Source of the DNA: Carettochelys insculpta
Taxonomy: Eukaryota > Chordata > Testudines > Carettochelyidae
Reading direction: 5' to 3'
Assembly (NCBI RefSeq): GCF_033958435.1
Contig: NC_134152.1
Location: 10,836,001 to 10,900,000 of the forward strand
DNA: 64,000 nucleotides
Every line of letters starts with the position of its first letter. Position 1 is the stretch's first letter. The notes under the pieces are model-generated. The model did no database searches, was not told the origin of the DNA, and saw nothing but the letters and a program-made list of their open reading frames with translations. A program made the translations under genes and the position numbers. Shown piece after piece: positions 34,230 through 42,652 of this stretch.

Positions 34230-35240
34230 CAGGCAGCTTTCGTGTGGTGAGAGTCCTGTAGCCATCCAGGGGAAGTCTCCCTGGTCAGTCACGATTTTTG
34301 GACAACAGAAAAAAATACTGTGTCACTAGTGTGGCAGTCCTCTCAGAGAAAATTTTTGTACGGGCTTTATCCAAAGGCCAAGGGGCTGGCTATCGTCAGG
34401 GGTCCTTTAGTTGCTGAGGGGAAGTCTCCCTCAGTGGACATGATTTTTGGGTGCTGGCTGTAGCTGAGGGTCTTTCAGCTGCTCAGTGGAAGTGTTCCTT
34501 GGTGGTCACAATTTTCAGGTGCTGGCTGTAGTCAGGGGTCTTTTAGCCACCCCTATCTGTAACTGTTTCAATGAAGACAATGTAGTAGCTATTCCACAAT
34601 TACCACAGTTCTCCAAGTAAGGCTTGCAGTGAGGAATATTCTTGTTCTGAGGGTCTTCTTTGGCAGGTCCAAACCTGGCTGTAGTCTGAGATCTGTTAGC
34701 TGCCTGGGGGAAATCTCCCTCGGCAGACATGACTTTTGGGGGCTGGTTGTAGCTGAGGGTTTTTCAACTGCCCGAGGGAAGTTTCCCACAGTGGACACAA
34801 TTTTTGGTTCTGGTTATAGTCTGGGGTCTTTTAGCCGCTCCAGCCGTAACTATTTCAGTGATTCATTGCAGTTTCAGTGTAGTGCCCATGTCCACATAAA
34901 CAAATTCTTCTTCACAGGGTCTTGTTTTCCAGGAGGTCTACATCTTTGACAGGTCCAAACCTAGATCCAAGCCTAGGCACTCGTTTCATAGGGCCAGGTG
35001 GCAGGTGTCCCTGGGCAGTCACGGTTTTCAGGTTCCGGCTGTAGTCAGGGGTCTTTTTGCCACCCAGCAGAAGTTTTCCTGTGCAGTCATGATTTTGAGG
35101 GCTGGCTGTAGCTGGGGGTCTTTTATGCAGTCCAAGCTGAAACACTTTCAACGATTCATTGCAGTTTCAGTGTAGTGTCCATGTCTACTTAAACAAACTC
35201 TTGTTCTGAGGGTCTTCTTTGCCAGGAGGTCTAAATCCAG
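34230..35240. repeat. Decayed tandem array, units about 270-290 bp
   Basis: The marker GAGGGTCTTCTTTG..AGG recurs near 34,650, 34,918 and 35,209, and again at about 40,842 on the far side of the inserted Harbinger. Between markers, shorter blocks such as CTGGCTGTAG, GGGTCTTTTAGCC and GGAAGTCTCCC recur about every 90 bp. No coding capacity. Confidence 0.65.
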
Positions 35241-35450
35241 ATGCAGTTGGTGAGTCGTGCCCTGGAGTGTCAGGCAACATCCTGGGCATGGATGTAGTAC
35301 TGCTGGACCTCCTTCACCTTCATCTGGACTTCCTCTATGCTGCAGCAGGAGGTGGCCTCGTTCTGCCAGGATGGTGGCCAATCAACATAGGCTTGGGCAT
35401 TACGGCACTTCAGCTTGTGGTCTTGAAGTAGATCATCCTCATACTCCTCA
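35240..35450 (-). pseudogene. Fossil MYB/SANT-like exon, C-terminal piece
   Basis: Minus-strand frame with EEYEDDLLQDHKLKCRNAQAY followed by EVQMKVKEVQQYYIHAQDVA. This parallels RNADAFARL and VRSKVKELRQGYARARDAA in Harbinger copy 1. Its N-terminal neighbour (VHTLLDLW, plus-strand 40,738-40,765) lies beyond copy 1, so the insertion cut the domain right after the first conserved tryptophan helix. Confidence 0.72.
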
Positions 35451-35456
35451 CAGCTG

Positions 35457-35652
35457 CGTCTACACATGCACGCTACTTCGAAGTAGCGGCACTAACTTCG
35501 AAATAGCGCCCGTCACGTCTACACGCGTCGGGCGCTATTTCGAAGTTAACTTCGACGTTAGGCGGCGAGATGTCGAAGTCGCTAACCTCATGAGGAGATA
35601 GGAATAGCGCCCTACTTCGAAGTTCAACGTTGAAGTAGGGACAGTGTAGACG
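35457..35652. promoter_or_regulatory. Left subterminal array of the terminal core
   Basis: CGTCTACAC occurs at 35,457-35,465 and 35,516-35,524, and inverted (GTGTAGACG) at 35,644-35,652. Between them are TTCGAA/CGAAGT inverted blocks. Such repeats are candidate binding sites for the transposase or MYB partner. That role is inferred. Confidence 0.55.
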
Positions 35653-35765
35653 ATCCGCGTCCCGCAACGTCGAAATTTCCGGGTCCTCCATGGCGGCCAT
35701 CAGCTGGGAGGTTGAGAGACGCTCTCTCCAGCCCCGCAGCTCACTGGTGGCCACGTGGAGTGGCC

Positions 35766-35774
35766 CCTTAAAGG
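35766..35774 (+). promoter_or_regulatory. TATA-like motif upstream of MYB-like gene, copy 1
   Basis: CCTTAAAGG lies about 105 bp upstream of the ATG at 35,877. The same motif stands at the equivalent place in copy 2 (42,531-42,540) and a related CCCTTTAAGGG precedes the transposase gene. Conservation between copies suggests a core promoter element. Confidence 0.4.
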
Positions 35775-35812
35775 TCCCCTCCCCCGCCCTGACTGCAGGA
35801 GGCTGAGGCAAC

Positions 35813-37947
35813 GTGCAGGCTCCTGCCTGCACACGCGGCGGCGAGCCTGCACAGCCCTCAGCCCCTGACAGCAGCCATGGCTGCCCAGCAGCCCCCCCAG
35901 CACCCCCAGGGGACCCCCCCAAGAGGAGCCACAGCAGCCAGGGCAGCCAGAGGGCCACGCAGTCTGGGAAGCAGCAGCGGGGCCCCTCTTGGACGGAGGC
36001 CGAGATGCGGGACCTGCTGGGGCTCTGGAGCGAGGAGGAGGTGCTCCAGGTAATGGGGAGCAAGAGGCGGAACGCGGATGCGTTCGCTCGGCTGGCCGAT
36101 GGCCTGGCTGCCCGGGGTCACCCTGCCCGCACTCCAGACCATGTCCGGAGTAAGGTGAAGGAGCTGCGGCAGGGTTATGCCCGGGCCCGGGATGCGGCCA
36201 GCCGATCTGGGGCCGCCCCCGTCACTTGCCCCTTTTACAGGGAGCTCAGGGACATCCTGGGCTCCCGGCACACCTCCTCCCCTCCGGCCACCCTTGACAC
36301 CTCGGCTGACGAGCCCGAGCAGGCCCTGCAGCCGGGCTCCGCCCTGGAGGTAAGCCCCGCACCCCGGGGGCCCCCCCCGGAGGCCATCCCCGGGACATCG
36401 CGGCAGGAGGAGGAGGAGGAGGGGGGGGGGGCTCCTCCTCCACCGATTCCAGCCTGCAGATCCTCCTCCTGCCATCCCGGAGCAGCAGCAGGGCCTCCAA
36501 CCCCCGGGGATCTCCGGACCGTGGGAGCAGACCCACAGGTAGGTACCCCTCTCTGGTGGACACCCCGGGGCTTGAGGGGCGGGGGGAACAGAGATTTGTC
36601 CAGGGCCCCCCACACGCTCACATGGCCATGGCCCCAAGGACACCAGGGCCATGGCCCTCACAGCACTGCAGCCATCAGCCCCTGCCCCCCGCCACCCCGC
36701 ATGACAGTGCCATGCCCCATCCCCGGGCCAGGGGGGAGCGGAACCTCGAGGGGCCCCCGGGCGGAGGGGGTCGGACACCCCGCAGCAGCAGCATGCGATG
36801 GAGTTGGGGGAGTGCCAAAGGGAGACTCAGGCTACATATGAGCCACCCGAGCCGAGGAGCTCCCAGGGCCAAAGGAGGATCCTGGCGCTACAGCTGGCAG
36901 GTGACACCTCTGCCCTGAACAAACAGGAGGGAGGAGCCGAGCTGGCTTGGAATTGGGGGGCGAGGGCGGGGGCCACAGGTAGAGGCTAGGGGAAGGGAGA
37001 GCTGGTAGGCAGCCAGCCAGAGGAGGGGGAAAGCTGCATCCCAGAGGGGCCCCCCTTGGGGTCTTCTCCCCACGACGGGTTGGAAGGACTGTCTCTTCCG
37101 ACAGCTGGTGCTGTCACTCCTGGGAGAAACTGGCCATCTGTGGCCTAAGAAACCTCTCCTGCTCTCAGACCCTGCGGGGTGAAGTGAGAGTCGCTCCCAC
37201 CAGGGGACGGGCTGCAGGGCAGGGGGACCCCTGAACCCCATCCATCACAGCAGCATCTCCAGGGGACGGGGATGGGGAACCTGCAGCACAGGGCTGGGGG
37301 GAAAAAGGCCACAGCTCAGGGCCCACACTAACGCCTGTCTCCATTCTTCTTTCCCCCCTCCTCTCCTGCGTCCTGCACCTGCACCTGCACCATCCGAAGG
37401 ACCGGAAGAGAGCGCCGGCGAGGCATCGGTCGTCCCGGAGAGCCCTCCGGGACCCTCGCTCCAGGGCAGCCCCTCGGCCGAGGAACGACCGGCCCCGTGG
37501 AGGGCCAGACGGCGGACCCCGCGCATGCTACCGGCGGCGGCCACAGACCCCCAGCTGCTGGCCATCCACCGCCGGCAGCTGGAGGTCTCGGAGCAGCATC
37601 TCCGGCTGCAGGATCAGGCGCTGGCCTGGCGCAGAGAGGCATGGGGGTCCTTTCTGGATACCATCAATCGGCTGATTGATTCCCTGGTCCCCCATGCCGC
37701 GCCGGCCGCGCCACCGCCCGCCATGCCCGCTCCTGCAGCCCCACCACCGGCTGCTCCAGCCATCGCCGGGCCGTCCGCCGTCGCCCCACCACCTCCCCGC
37801 GAGGGCCACCGCGCTGAGGGACCCCTGGAGCCACCTGCGACTCGCCGGCGCCGCTACCTTCCGGTGGAGCCCGCTCCCACCCAGCCGCGCACCAGACTGC
37901 AGGCCCGGCGGAGCTCCCGGCCGGGCACGCCCACTGCTGGGCTGTAG
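35813..37947 (+). pseudogene. MYB/SANT-like DNA-binding protein gene, Harbinger copy 1
   Basis: Accessory protein of Harbinger, thought to bind transposon DNA and bring the transposase into the nucleus. Exon 1 (35,813 or 35,877 to 36,349) holds a trihelix-type domain at about residues 58-149: SWTEAE..LLGLW, RRNADAFARLADGL, KVKELRQGYARARDAA, CPFYRELRDILG. It ends at GAG|GTAAGC. Exon 2 is about 36,407-36,538, ending at ACAG|GTAGG. Exon 3 is about 37,385-37,947, with a heptad-like segment (LLAIHRRQLEVSEQHLRLQDQAL). Defects: the ATG matching that of copy 2 (35,877) is out of frame with the domain because of a C-run difference near 35,914-35,920, a G-run shifts exon 2, and the AG acceptor of exon 3 is missing. 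Confidence 0.85.
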
Positions 37948-38385
37948 GGGCGAGGGGCACGGGACGTGGCCCCCCCCCTTGTTGGACAGACTTTGGGGAC
38001 TGGGTGGGTGGTGTGGGTGTTTCCCCTGTTTGCCCCGTCCCCCCCTGTACATAGTTCTCCCCGTTCTCCTCCCTGCTTTTTGTTTTTCTTTTGATGGCGC
38101 ACAGTGCTTTCATTTTTATTGTTGTACGTAGTTTTATTTGTGCCCATCTTGGTTTTGTTGAATGTTTGTCCCTCCTTTTTGGTTTCTGTCTCACATATAT
38201 ATATTTTTTTATTTAAAAAAAAAAAAAATTCGTGAGGACAAAAAAAACATTTACGTTCACCCACAAGTTCGTGCTGTCATTTCTCCTGGACAAGTGGGGG
38301 GGGGCGGTGGGGTGCTCCATGGTGTGGGCGTTGGGGCAGGAGTGTGGGAGAGGAAGGGGCGGGCAGTAGGGGGCCTGGGCAGAGT

Positions 38386-40376
38386 TCACCCCGCGGCCTG
38401 GTCGTCGAAGTGGGCCCGCAGGGCCTCCCGGACCCGGGTCCCCTCTGGGTCCACCTGCCGACTGCGGGCAGCAGGTGGCTGGAGGTGTGCCCTGCCGGCC
38501 TCGGCGGCCCAGCCCTGAAGAAAGCTCTCCCCCTTGCTCTCCACGAGGTTGTGCAGGGCGCAGCAGGCACCCACAATCTGGGGGATGTTGTTGGGGCTGG
38601 CATCCAGGCGGGTGAGGAGACATCGCCATCGTCCCTTGAGGTGGCCAAATGAGCGCTCCACCACCTGGCGCGCACGGTTCAGGCGCTCGTTGAAGCGCTC
38701 CTGGCTGGCGGAGAGGTGGCCCGTGTAGGGGCGCATGAGCCACGGCCGGAGGGGGTAGGCGGCATCCGCGATGATGCAGAAGGGCATGGTGGTGTCCCCC
38801 AGAGGGATCTCCCGCTGGGGGATGTGGGTCCCCGCCTCCAGCCGGCGGCACAGGCCCGAGTTCCGGAACACCCGGGCGTCGTGGGTGCTGCCAGGCCAGC
38901 CCACGTAAATGTCCTGGAACCGTCCCCGGCTGTCCACCAAGGCCTGCAGGACGACTGAATGGTAGACCTTCCGGTTGAGGTATCGGCCTCCACTGTGGTC
39001 CGGGGCACGGATGGGGATGTGAGTCCCATCCAGAGCCCCGAAGCAGCTGGGGAAGCCCAGGGTGGCAAAGGCGGCGACAGTGGCACGTGGGTCCCCTAGC
39101 CTCACGAGCCTGTGCAGGAGCATGGAGTTGATGGCACGCACGACCTGCAGAGAAAGCACATGGGACAGCCCCAATGAGGGGTGAGCAGGGTGTGCATGGC
39201 CCTGCCCTGCCCTGCCCTGGCCCCCCTGGCCTGCTCTGCCCTGCCCTGCCCTGCCCTGCCCTGGCCCCCCTGCCCTGCTCTGCCCTGCCCTGGCCCCCCT
39301 GGCCTGCCCTGCCCTGGCTCCCCTGCCCTGCCCTGCTCTGCCCTGGCCCCCCTGCCCTGCCCTGCCCTGGCCCCCCTGCCCTGCCCTGCCCTGCCCTGCC
39401 CTGGCTCCCCTACCCTGCCCTGCACTGCCCTGGCCCCCCTGCCCTGCTCTGCCCTGCCCTGCCCTGCCCTGCCCTGGCTCCCCTGCCCTGCCCTGCTCTG
39501 CCCTGGCCCCCCTGCCCTGCCCTGCCCTGCCCTGCCCTGCCCTGCCCTGCCCTGGCTCCCCTACCCTGCCCTGCCCTGCCCTGGCCCCCCTGCCCTTCTC
39601 TGCCCTGGCCCCCCTGCCCTGCCCTGCCCTGGCTCCCCTGCCCTGGCGCCCCTGCCCTGGCCCCCCTGCCCTGCTCTGCCCTGCCCAGCCCTGCCCTGGC
39701 TCCCCTGCCCTGCCCTGCCCTGCCCTGCCCTGGCCCCCCTGCCCTGCCCTGCCCTGCCCTGCCCTGCTCTGGCTCCCCTACCCTGCCCTGCCCTGCCCTG
39801 GCCCCCCCTGACCTGCCCTGCCCTGGCCCCCCTGCTCTGCCCTGGCCCCCCTGGCCTGCCCTGGCCTCCCCCTGTGGGTTCTCTTACCTCCATGAAGACA
39901 GCCCCGACGGTGGCCTTTCTGATGCCAAACTGCTGCCCCACGGATCGGTAGCTGTCCGGAGTGGTCAGCTTCCAGACAGCGATGCCGACCCGTTTCTCCA
40001 CAGGGAGGGCACGCCGCATGGCAGTGTCCCGGTGCCTGAGTGCGGGGCTGAGCCACTGGCACAGCTCCAGGAATGTCTGTCGGGTCATCCTGAAGTGGCG
40101 GACCCAGTGGTCGTCGTCCCACTCCCCACGCACCAGCCGCTCCCACCAGTCGGTGCTGGTGGGGTAGCTCCACAGCCGCCGGCGTGTGAGACGGGGGGTG
40201 GAGCGGGGTGCTGCAAGGGTAGGGGCTGAGCCCTGCTGCCCTGGGGGCATGTCCTCCCCTGGTGCAAGAAGGTGCTCAGCTGCCCCCAACATGACAAGAG
40301 TGAGGGCAAGCCCTGTTCCTGCCGGGAGGGCTGGGTGGACCTCTAGCTGCTGCTGCTGCTGCTGCTGGGGGTCCAT
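38386..40376 (-). CDS. Harbinger DDE transposase (HARBI1-like nuclease), copy 1
   Basis: Two exons on the minus strand: exon 1 40,376-39,888 (163 codons, donor GAG|GTAAGAG) and exon 2 39,144-38,386 (acceptor TCTCTGCAG), joined in phase 0. Predicted length 415 residues. The start codon at 40,376 is followed by a run of seven glutamines. A helix-turn-helix spans about residues 141-170 (SYRSVGQQFGIRKATVGAV). Catalytic candidates are D202 in GALDGTHIP, D252 in WPGSTHDARVF and E326 in VVERSFGHLKGRWR. No stop or frame break is visible, so this is the most intact transposase in the window. The intron holds the CCCTG array. AATAAA is present on the minus strand downstream (about 38,208-38,215). Confidence 0.87.
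39195..39872. repeat. CCCTG-type minisatellite in the transposase intron
   Basis: About 680 bp made of CCCTG pentamers, grouped into longer units with CCCTGGCCCCCCTG or CCCTGGCTCCCCTG spacers. The intron of copy 1 is 743 bp (39,145-39,887), against 119 bp in copy 2, where only a short CCCTG tract (45,954-45,993) exists. The minus (transcribed) strand therefore carries dozens of GGG runs. Long proline- or glycine-rich frames across it are artefacts of the repeat. Confidence 0.93.
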
Positions 40377-40455
40377 GACTGCGGCGCCCGGGGTCTGTGT
40401 GCCTATATGGCTCGTCAGACCGCGTGCTGTGCAGGCTGAGTGTATGTGGGAGGGG

Positions 40456-40466
40456 CCCTTTAAGGG
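40456..40466 (-). promoter_or_regulatory. TATA-like motif upstream of transposase, copy 1
   Basis: CCCTTTAAGGG lies about 80 bp upstream of the transposase ATG (minus strand). The same core is at 46,613-46,622 in copy 2, at 63,209-63,219 in the deletion derivative, and as GGGCCCTTTAAA at about 54,910-54,921 in the fossil family. Conservation across diverged copies supports a promoter role. Confidence 0.5.
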
Positions 40467-40560
40467 AGCGGCTAGCTGTTGCCCCAGAAGCGCTAGTCCG
40501 CCCGTTGACCCGGTCTGCAGCTGTGCCTGGCATCCCTATTTCGATGTGTGCTACTTTGAC

Positions 40561-40731
40561 GTGTAGACGTGCCCTCGCTGCGCCTATTTCGATGTCGGGC
40601 TGCGCAACGTCGAAGTTGAACATCGACGTTGCCGGCCCTGGAGGACGTGTAGACGTTATTCATCGAAATAGCCTATTTTGATGTCGCAACTTCGAAATAA
40701 GCTACTTCGATGTAGGGTGCACGTGTAGACG
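40561..40731. promoter_or_regulatory. Right subterminal array of the terminal core
   Basis: GTGTAGACG at 40,561-40,569, 40,647-40,655 and 40,723-40,731, spaced 86 and 76 bp, interspersed with ATTTCGATG/CATCGAAAT inverted blocks. The same layout occurs in copies 2, 3 and 4. Likely recognition sites for the transposition machinery (inference). Confidence 0.6.
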
Positions 40732-40737
40732 TAGCCC

Positions 40738-40830
40738 ACAGGTCCAGGAGGGTGTGCACCTTTCACCTAGTCCACGTGAGACCCACCTCTTGGTGTCCCA
40801 GGCTGGCTTTTGGGCCTTTGAGACAAAATT
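40738..40830 (-). pseudogene. Fossil MYB/SANT-like exon, N-terminal piece
   Basis: On the minus strand a decayed frame reads PKSQPGTPRGGSHVD and then, after a frame break, VHTLLDLW just before the Harbinger border. This matches the WTEAE..LLGLW start of the MYB-like domain. It joins the piece at 35,240-35,450 when copy 1 is removed. Confidence 0.6.
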
Positions 40831-41366
40831 ATTGAGCTAAGGGTCTTCTTTGTCAGGAGGTCTAAATCCAGATCCAAATCTGGGAAGATCCAGTGCTTTT
40901 GCATCCCATTTTGAAAACCTGTCAGTTGGGAAACCCAAAATCTTTTTTCTAACTATTCCTAATCACTTTACTACCTCTTCCCTCCCCTAAATTATGAAAA
41001 GCACATCTCTTATGCAGGCAAGCCAGACCCCTCCTGGAAAAAGGTATGTTTGTTTAACATGGCAGGGAAATGAAATGTAGCAAATGAAATGTGGGAAGAT
41101 ACCCACATCCACGTGAGGGATATTTTTCCCACGCTGCATCAGTGAAAATAGCCAGAATGATACAGGGCTCAGAGATCTGTGGGACAGGTCCCCACAATAC
41201 ACTGCTGCAGCAGTCAATATAAGCTCCTTGTGTGTGGCAGCAATAAGTTGATTTTGTGGGGAGCATGTGGGAATGTGAGGATGCTCAAATTGAAATGATA
41301 AAACCTAGCATTAATAAATGGATTTTAATAAAATTGATTTTAAGTCATAGTGCAGAGGCAGCCTCA

Positions 41367-42216
41367 GTGTCCAATAGAAAGGATCTATAGCCTTGTCTTT
41401 GCCCATGACATCCTTTTCTTCTGGTTAGCCAACACACCCAGTTTTATTTTGTTTTTTTTTTCCTGATGCCTAAAACCTGCTGCCTTCAGTGAGTTTCTGC
41501 AGAGATTGAAAGGTTCGTCTGGGTGGATCTGATTGTGGAATTGGACCAAATCTTGTGTATCAGATTTCCAAGTCTGCAGTTGGCTCTACAAATCCTAGGA
41601 CCAAGACAGTTTCCGGTTAGTAGCTTAGAGTAGTTCAGAGATACTCAAATTCTGACTCTTTTTTCAAGATTCAGAGAAGAGAGACATGCAGAGACATAAC
41701 ATGACCCACTTGGTTATAACTTTATACAAAAAAGTGCACAGTTGCAGACAACACTAATTCTGAGTCATGTTTTTGAAGTCAACTTAAGGGCTACCTGCTG
41801 TTAATCAGCACAGCTGTATTGTATAAAGCCTCCACTCAGTCCAGTACAATGCAGACGTAAGTCTTGTAACTTTCTGTAAGCTTGATTTGTAGCAGCTGCT
41901 AGGTCTGTATTAGGTGTTATAAGTTAGTAAGAAATTGTTTATAGGTACCATAAGGCTGTAAGAAATCCTGGCTGTTCTTTCGTAAAAGAAATGCCTTTCT
42001 CTGAAGTGAGGTTTCCTTTGTGTGAGTGAGAAAAGTGGGAATGAGGTCATGCAGTGGAATCAGTCCCTGAAGCCAGCCTGTCTGGATGACCAGCTGCCTG
42101 CACCACCTTGATGGCCAGAATAATGGGAGCTGAGCACTGTAAAAGAATCCACTCAAGAAAGAGAAAGAGAAGATCAAAGTACCCTCTGCTGTTAGCTGAT
42201 GACTCATGGTCATACA
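41367..42216. other. Unique DNA between the two Harbinger copies
   Basis: No gene or repeat recognised. AT-rich compared with both neighbours. Confidence 0.5.
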
Positions 42217-42652
42217 AGCCGTGTCTACACGTGCACGCTACTTCGAAGTGGCAGCACTAACTTCGAAATAGCGCCCGTCACGGCTACATGTGTCGGGCGC
42301 TATTTTGAAGTTAACTTTGACGTTAGGCGGCGAGACGTCGAAGCCACTATCCTCATCAGGAGATAGGAATAGCGCCCTACTTCGACGTTCAACGTCGAAG
42401 TAGGGACCGTGTAGTTGTTGCGCGTCCCGCAACATCGAAATTGCGGGGTCCTCCATGGCAGCCATCAGCTGAGGGGGTGAGAGACGCTCTCTCCAGTCCC
42501 TCAGCTCAATGGTGGCCGCGTGGAGCGGCCCCTTAAAGGTCCCCTCCCCCTCCCTTCCTGTGCAGGAAGCTGAGGGAACGTGCAGGTGGCAGCCTAGACA
42601 CACGGCCAGCCTGCACATCCCTCAGCCACCCAGAACAGGGCCAGCACCTGCG

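Larger units (their letters stand above)
35452..40736 (+). mobile_element. PIF/Harbinger element, copy 1 (5.3 kb)
   Basis: Termini AGCTGCGTCTACAC and, inverted, GGCTACGTCTACACGTG, with CAC on both flanks (35,449-35,451 and 40,737-40,739). It contains a plus-strand MYB/SANT-like gene and a convergent minus-strand DDE transposase gene, the standard two-gene plan of autonomous Harbingers. GC content is far above the surroundings. Subterminal arrays of the GTGTAGACG core lie at both ends. The MYB gene carries frame and splice defects, while the transposase gene looks open. Confidence 0.92.
33391..41363 (-). mobile_element. Older Harbinger-type element, split by copy 1
   Basis: The left end GGTTATGTCTGTACTGTGAG faces an inverted right end GGCTGCCTCTGCACTATGAC. 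Both lead into ATTGATTTTAA / TTAAAATCAATTTT. Flanks are TTA and TCA. Inside are a fossil MYB/SANT-like frame on the minus strand (broken at 35,450/40,737), a decayed tandem array (34.2-35.2 kb) and the whole of Harbinger copy 1. The pairing of these two ends is inference. Confidence 0.6.

Noticed and set aside
35858..36778. 300-codon minus-strand frame opposite the MYB-like gene, and similar ones at 42.5-43.6 kb
   Set aside because: Shadow of GC-rich coding sequence. No recognisable domain, while the plus strand has a clear MYB-like domain and splice sites.
39195..39872. Interstitial telomere sequence
   Set aside because: The unit is CCCTG, not CCCTAA, and it grew from a short tract present in the same intron of copy 2.
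39174..40229. Long proline- and cysteine-rich frames on the plus strand and glycine-rich frames on the minus strand
   Set aside because: They arise from the CCCTG repeat, which is open in several frames at once, and continue antisense through transposase exon 1. No protein domain.
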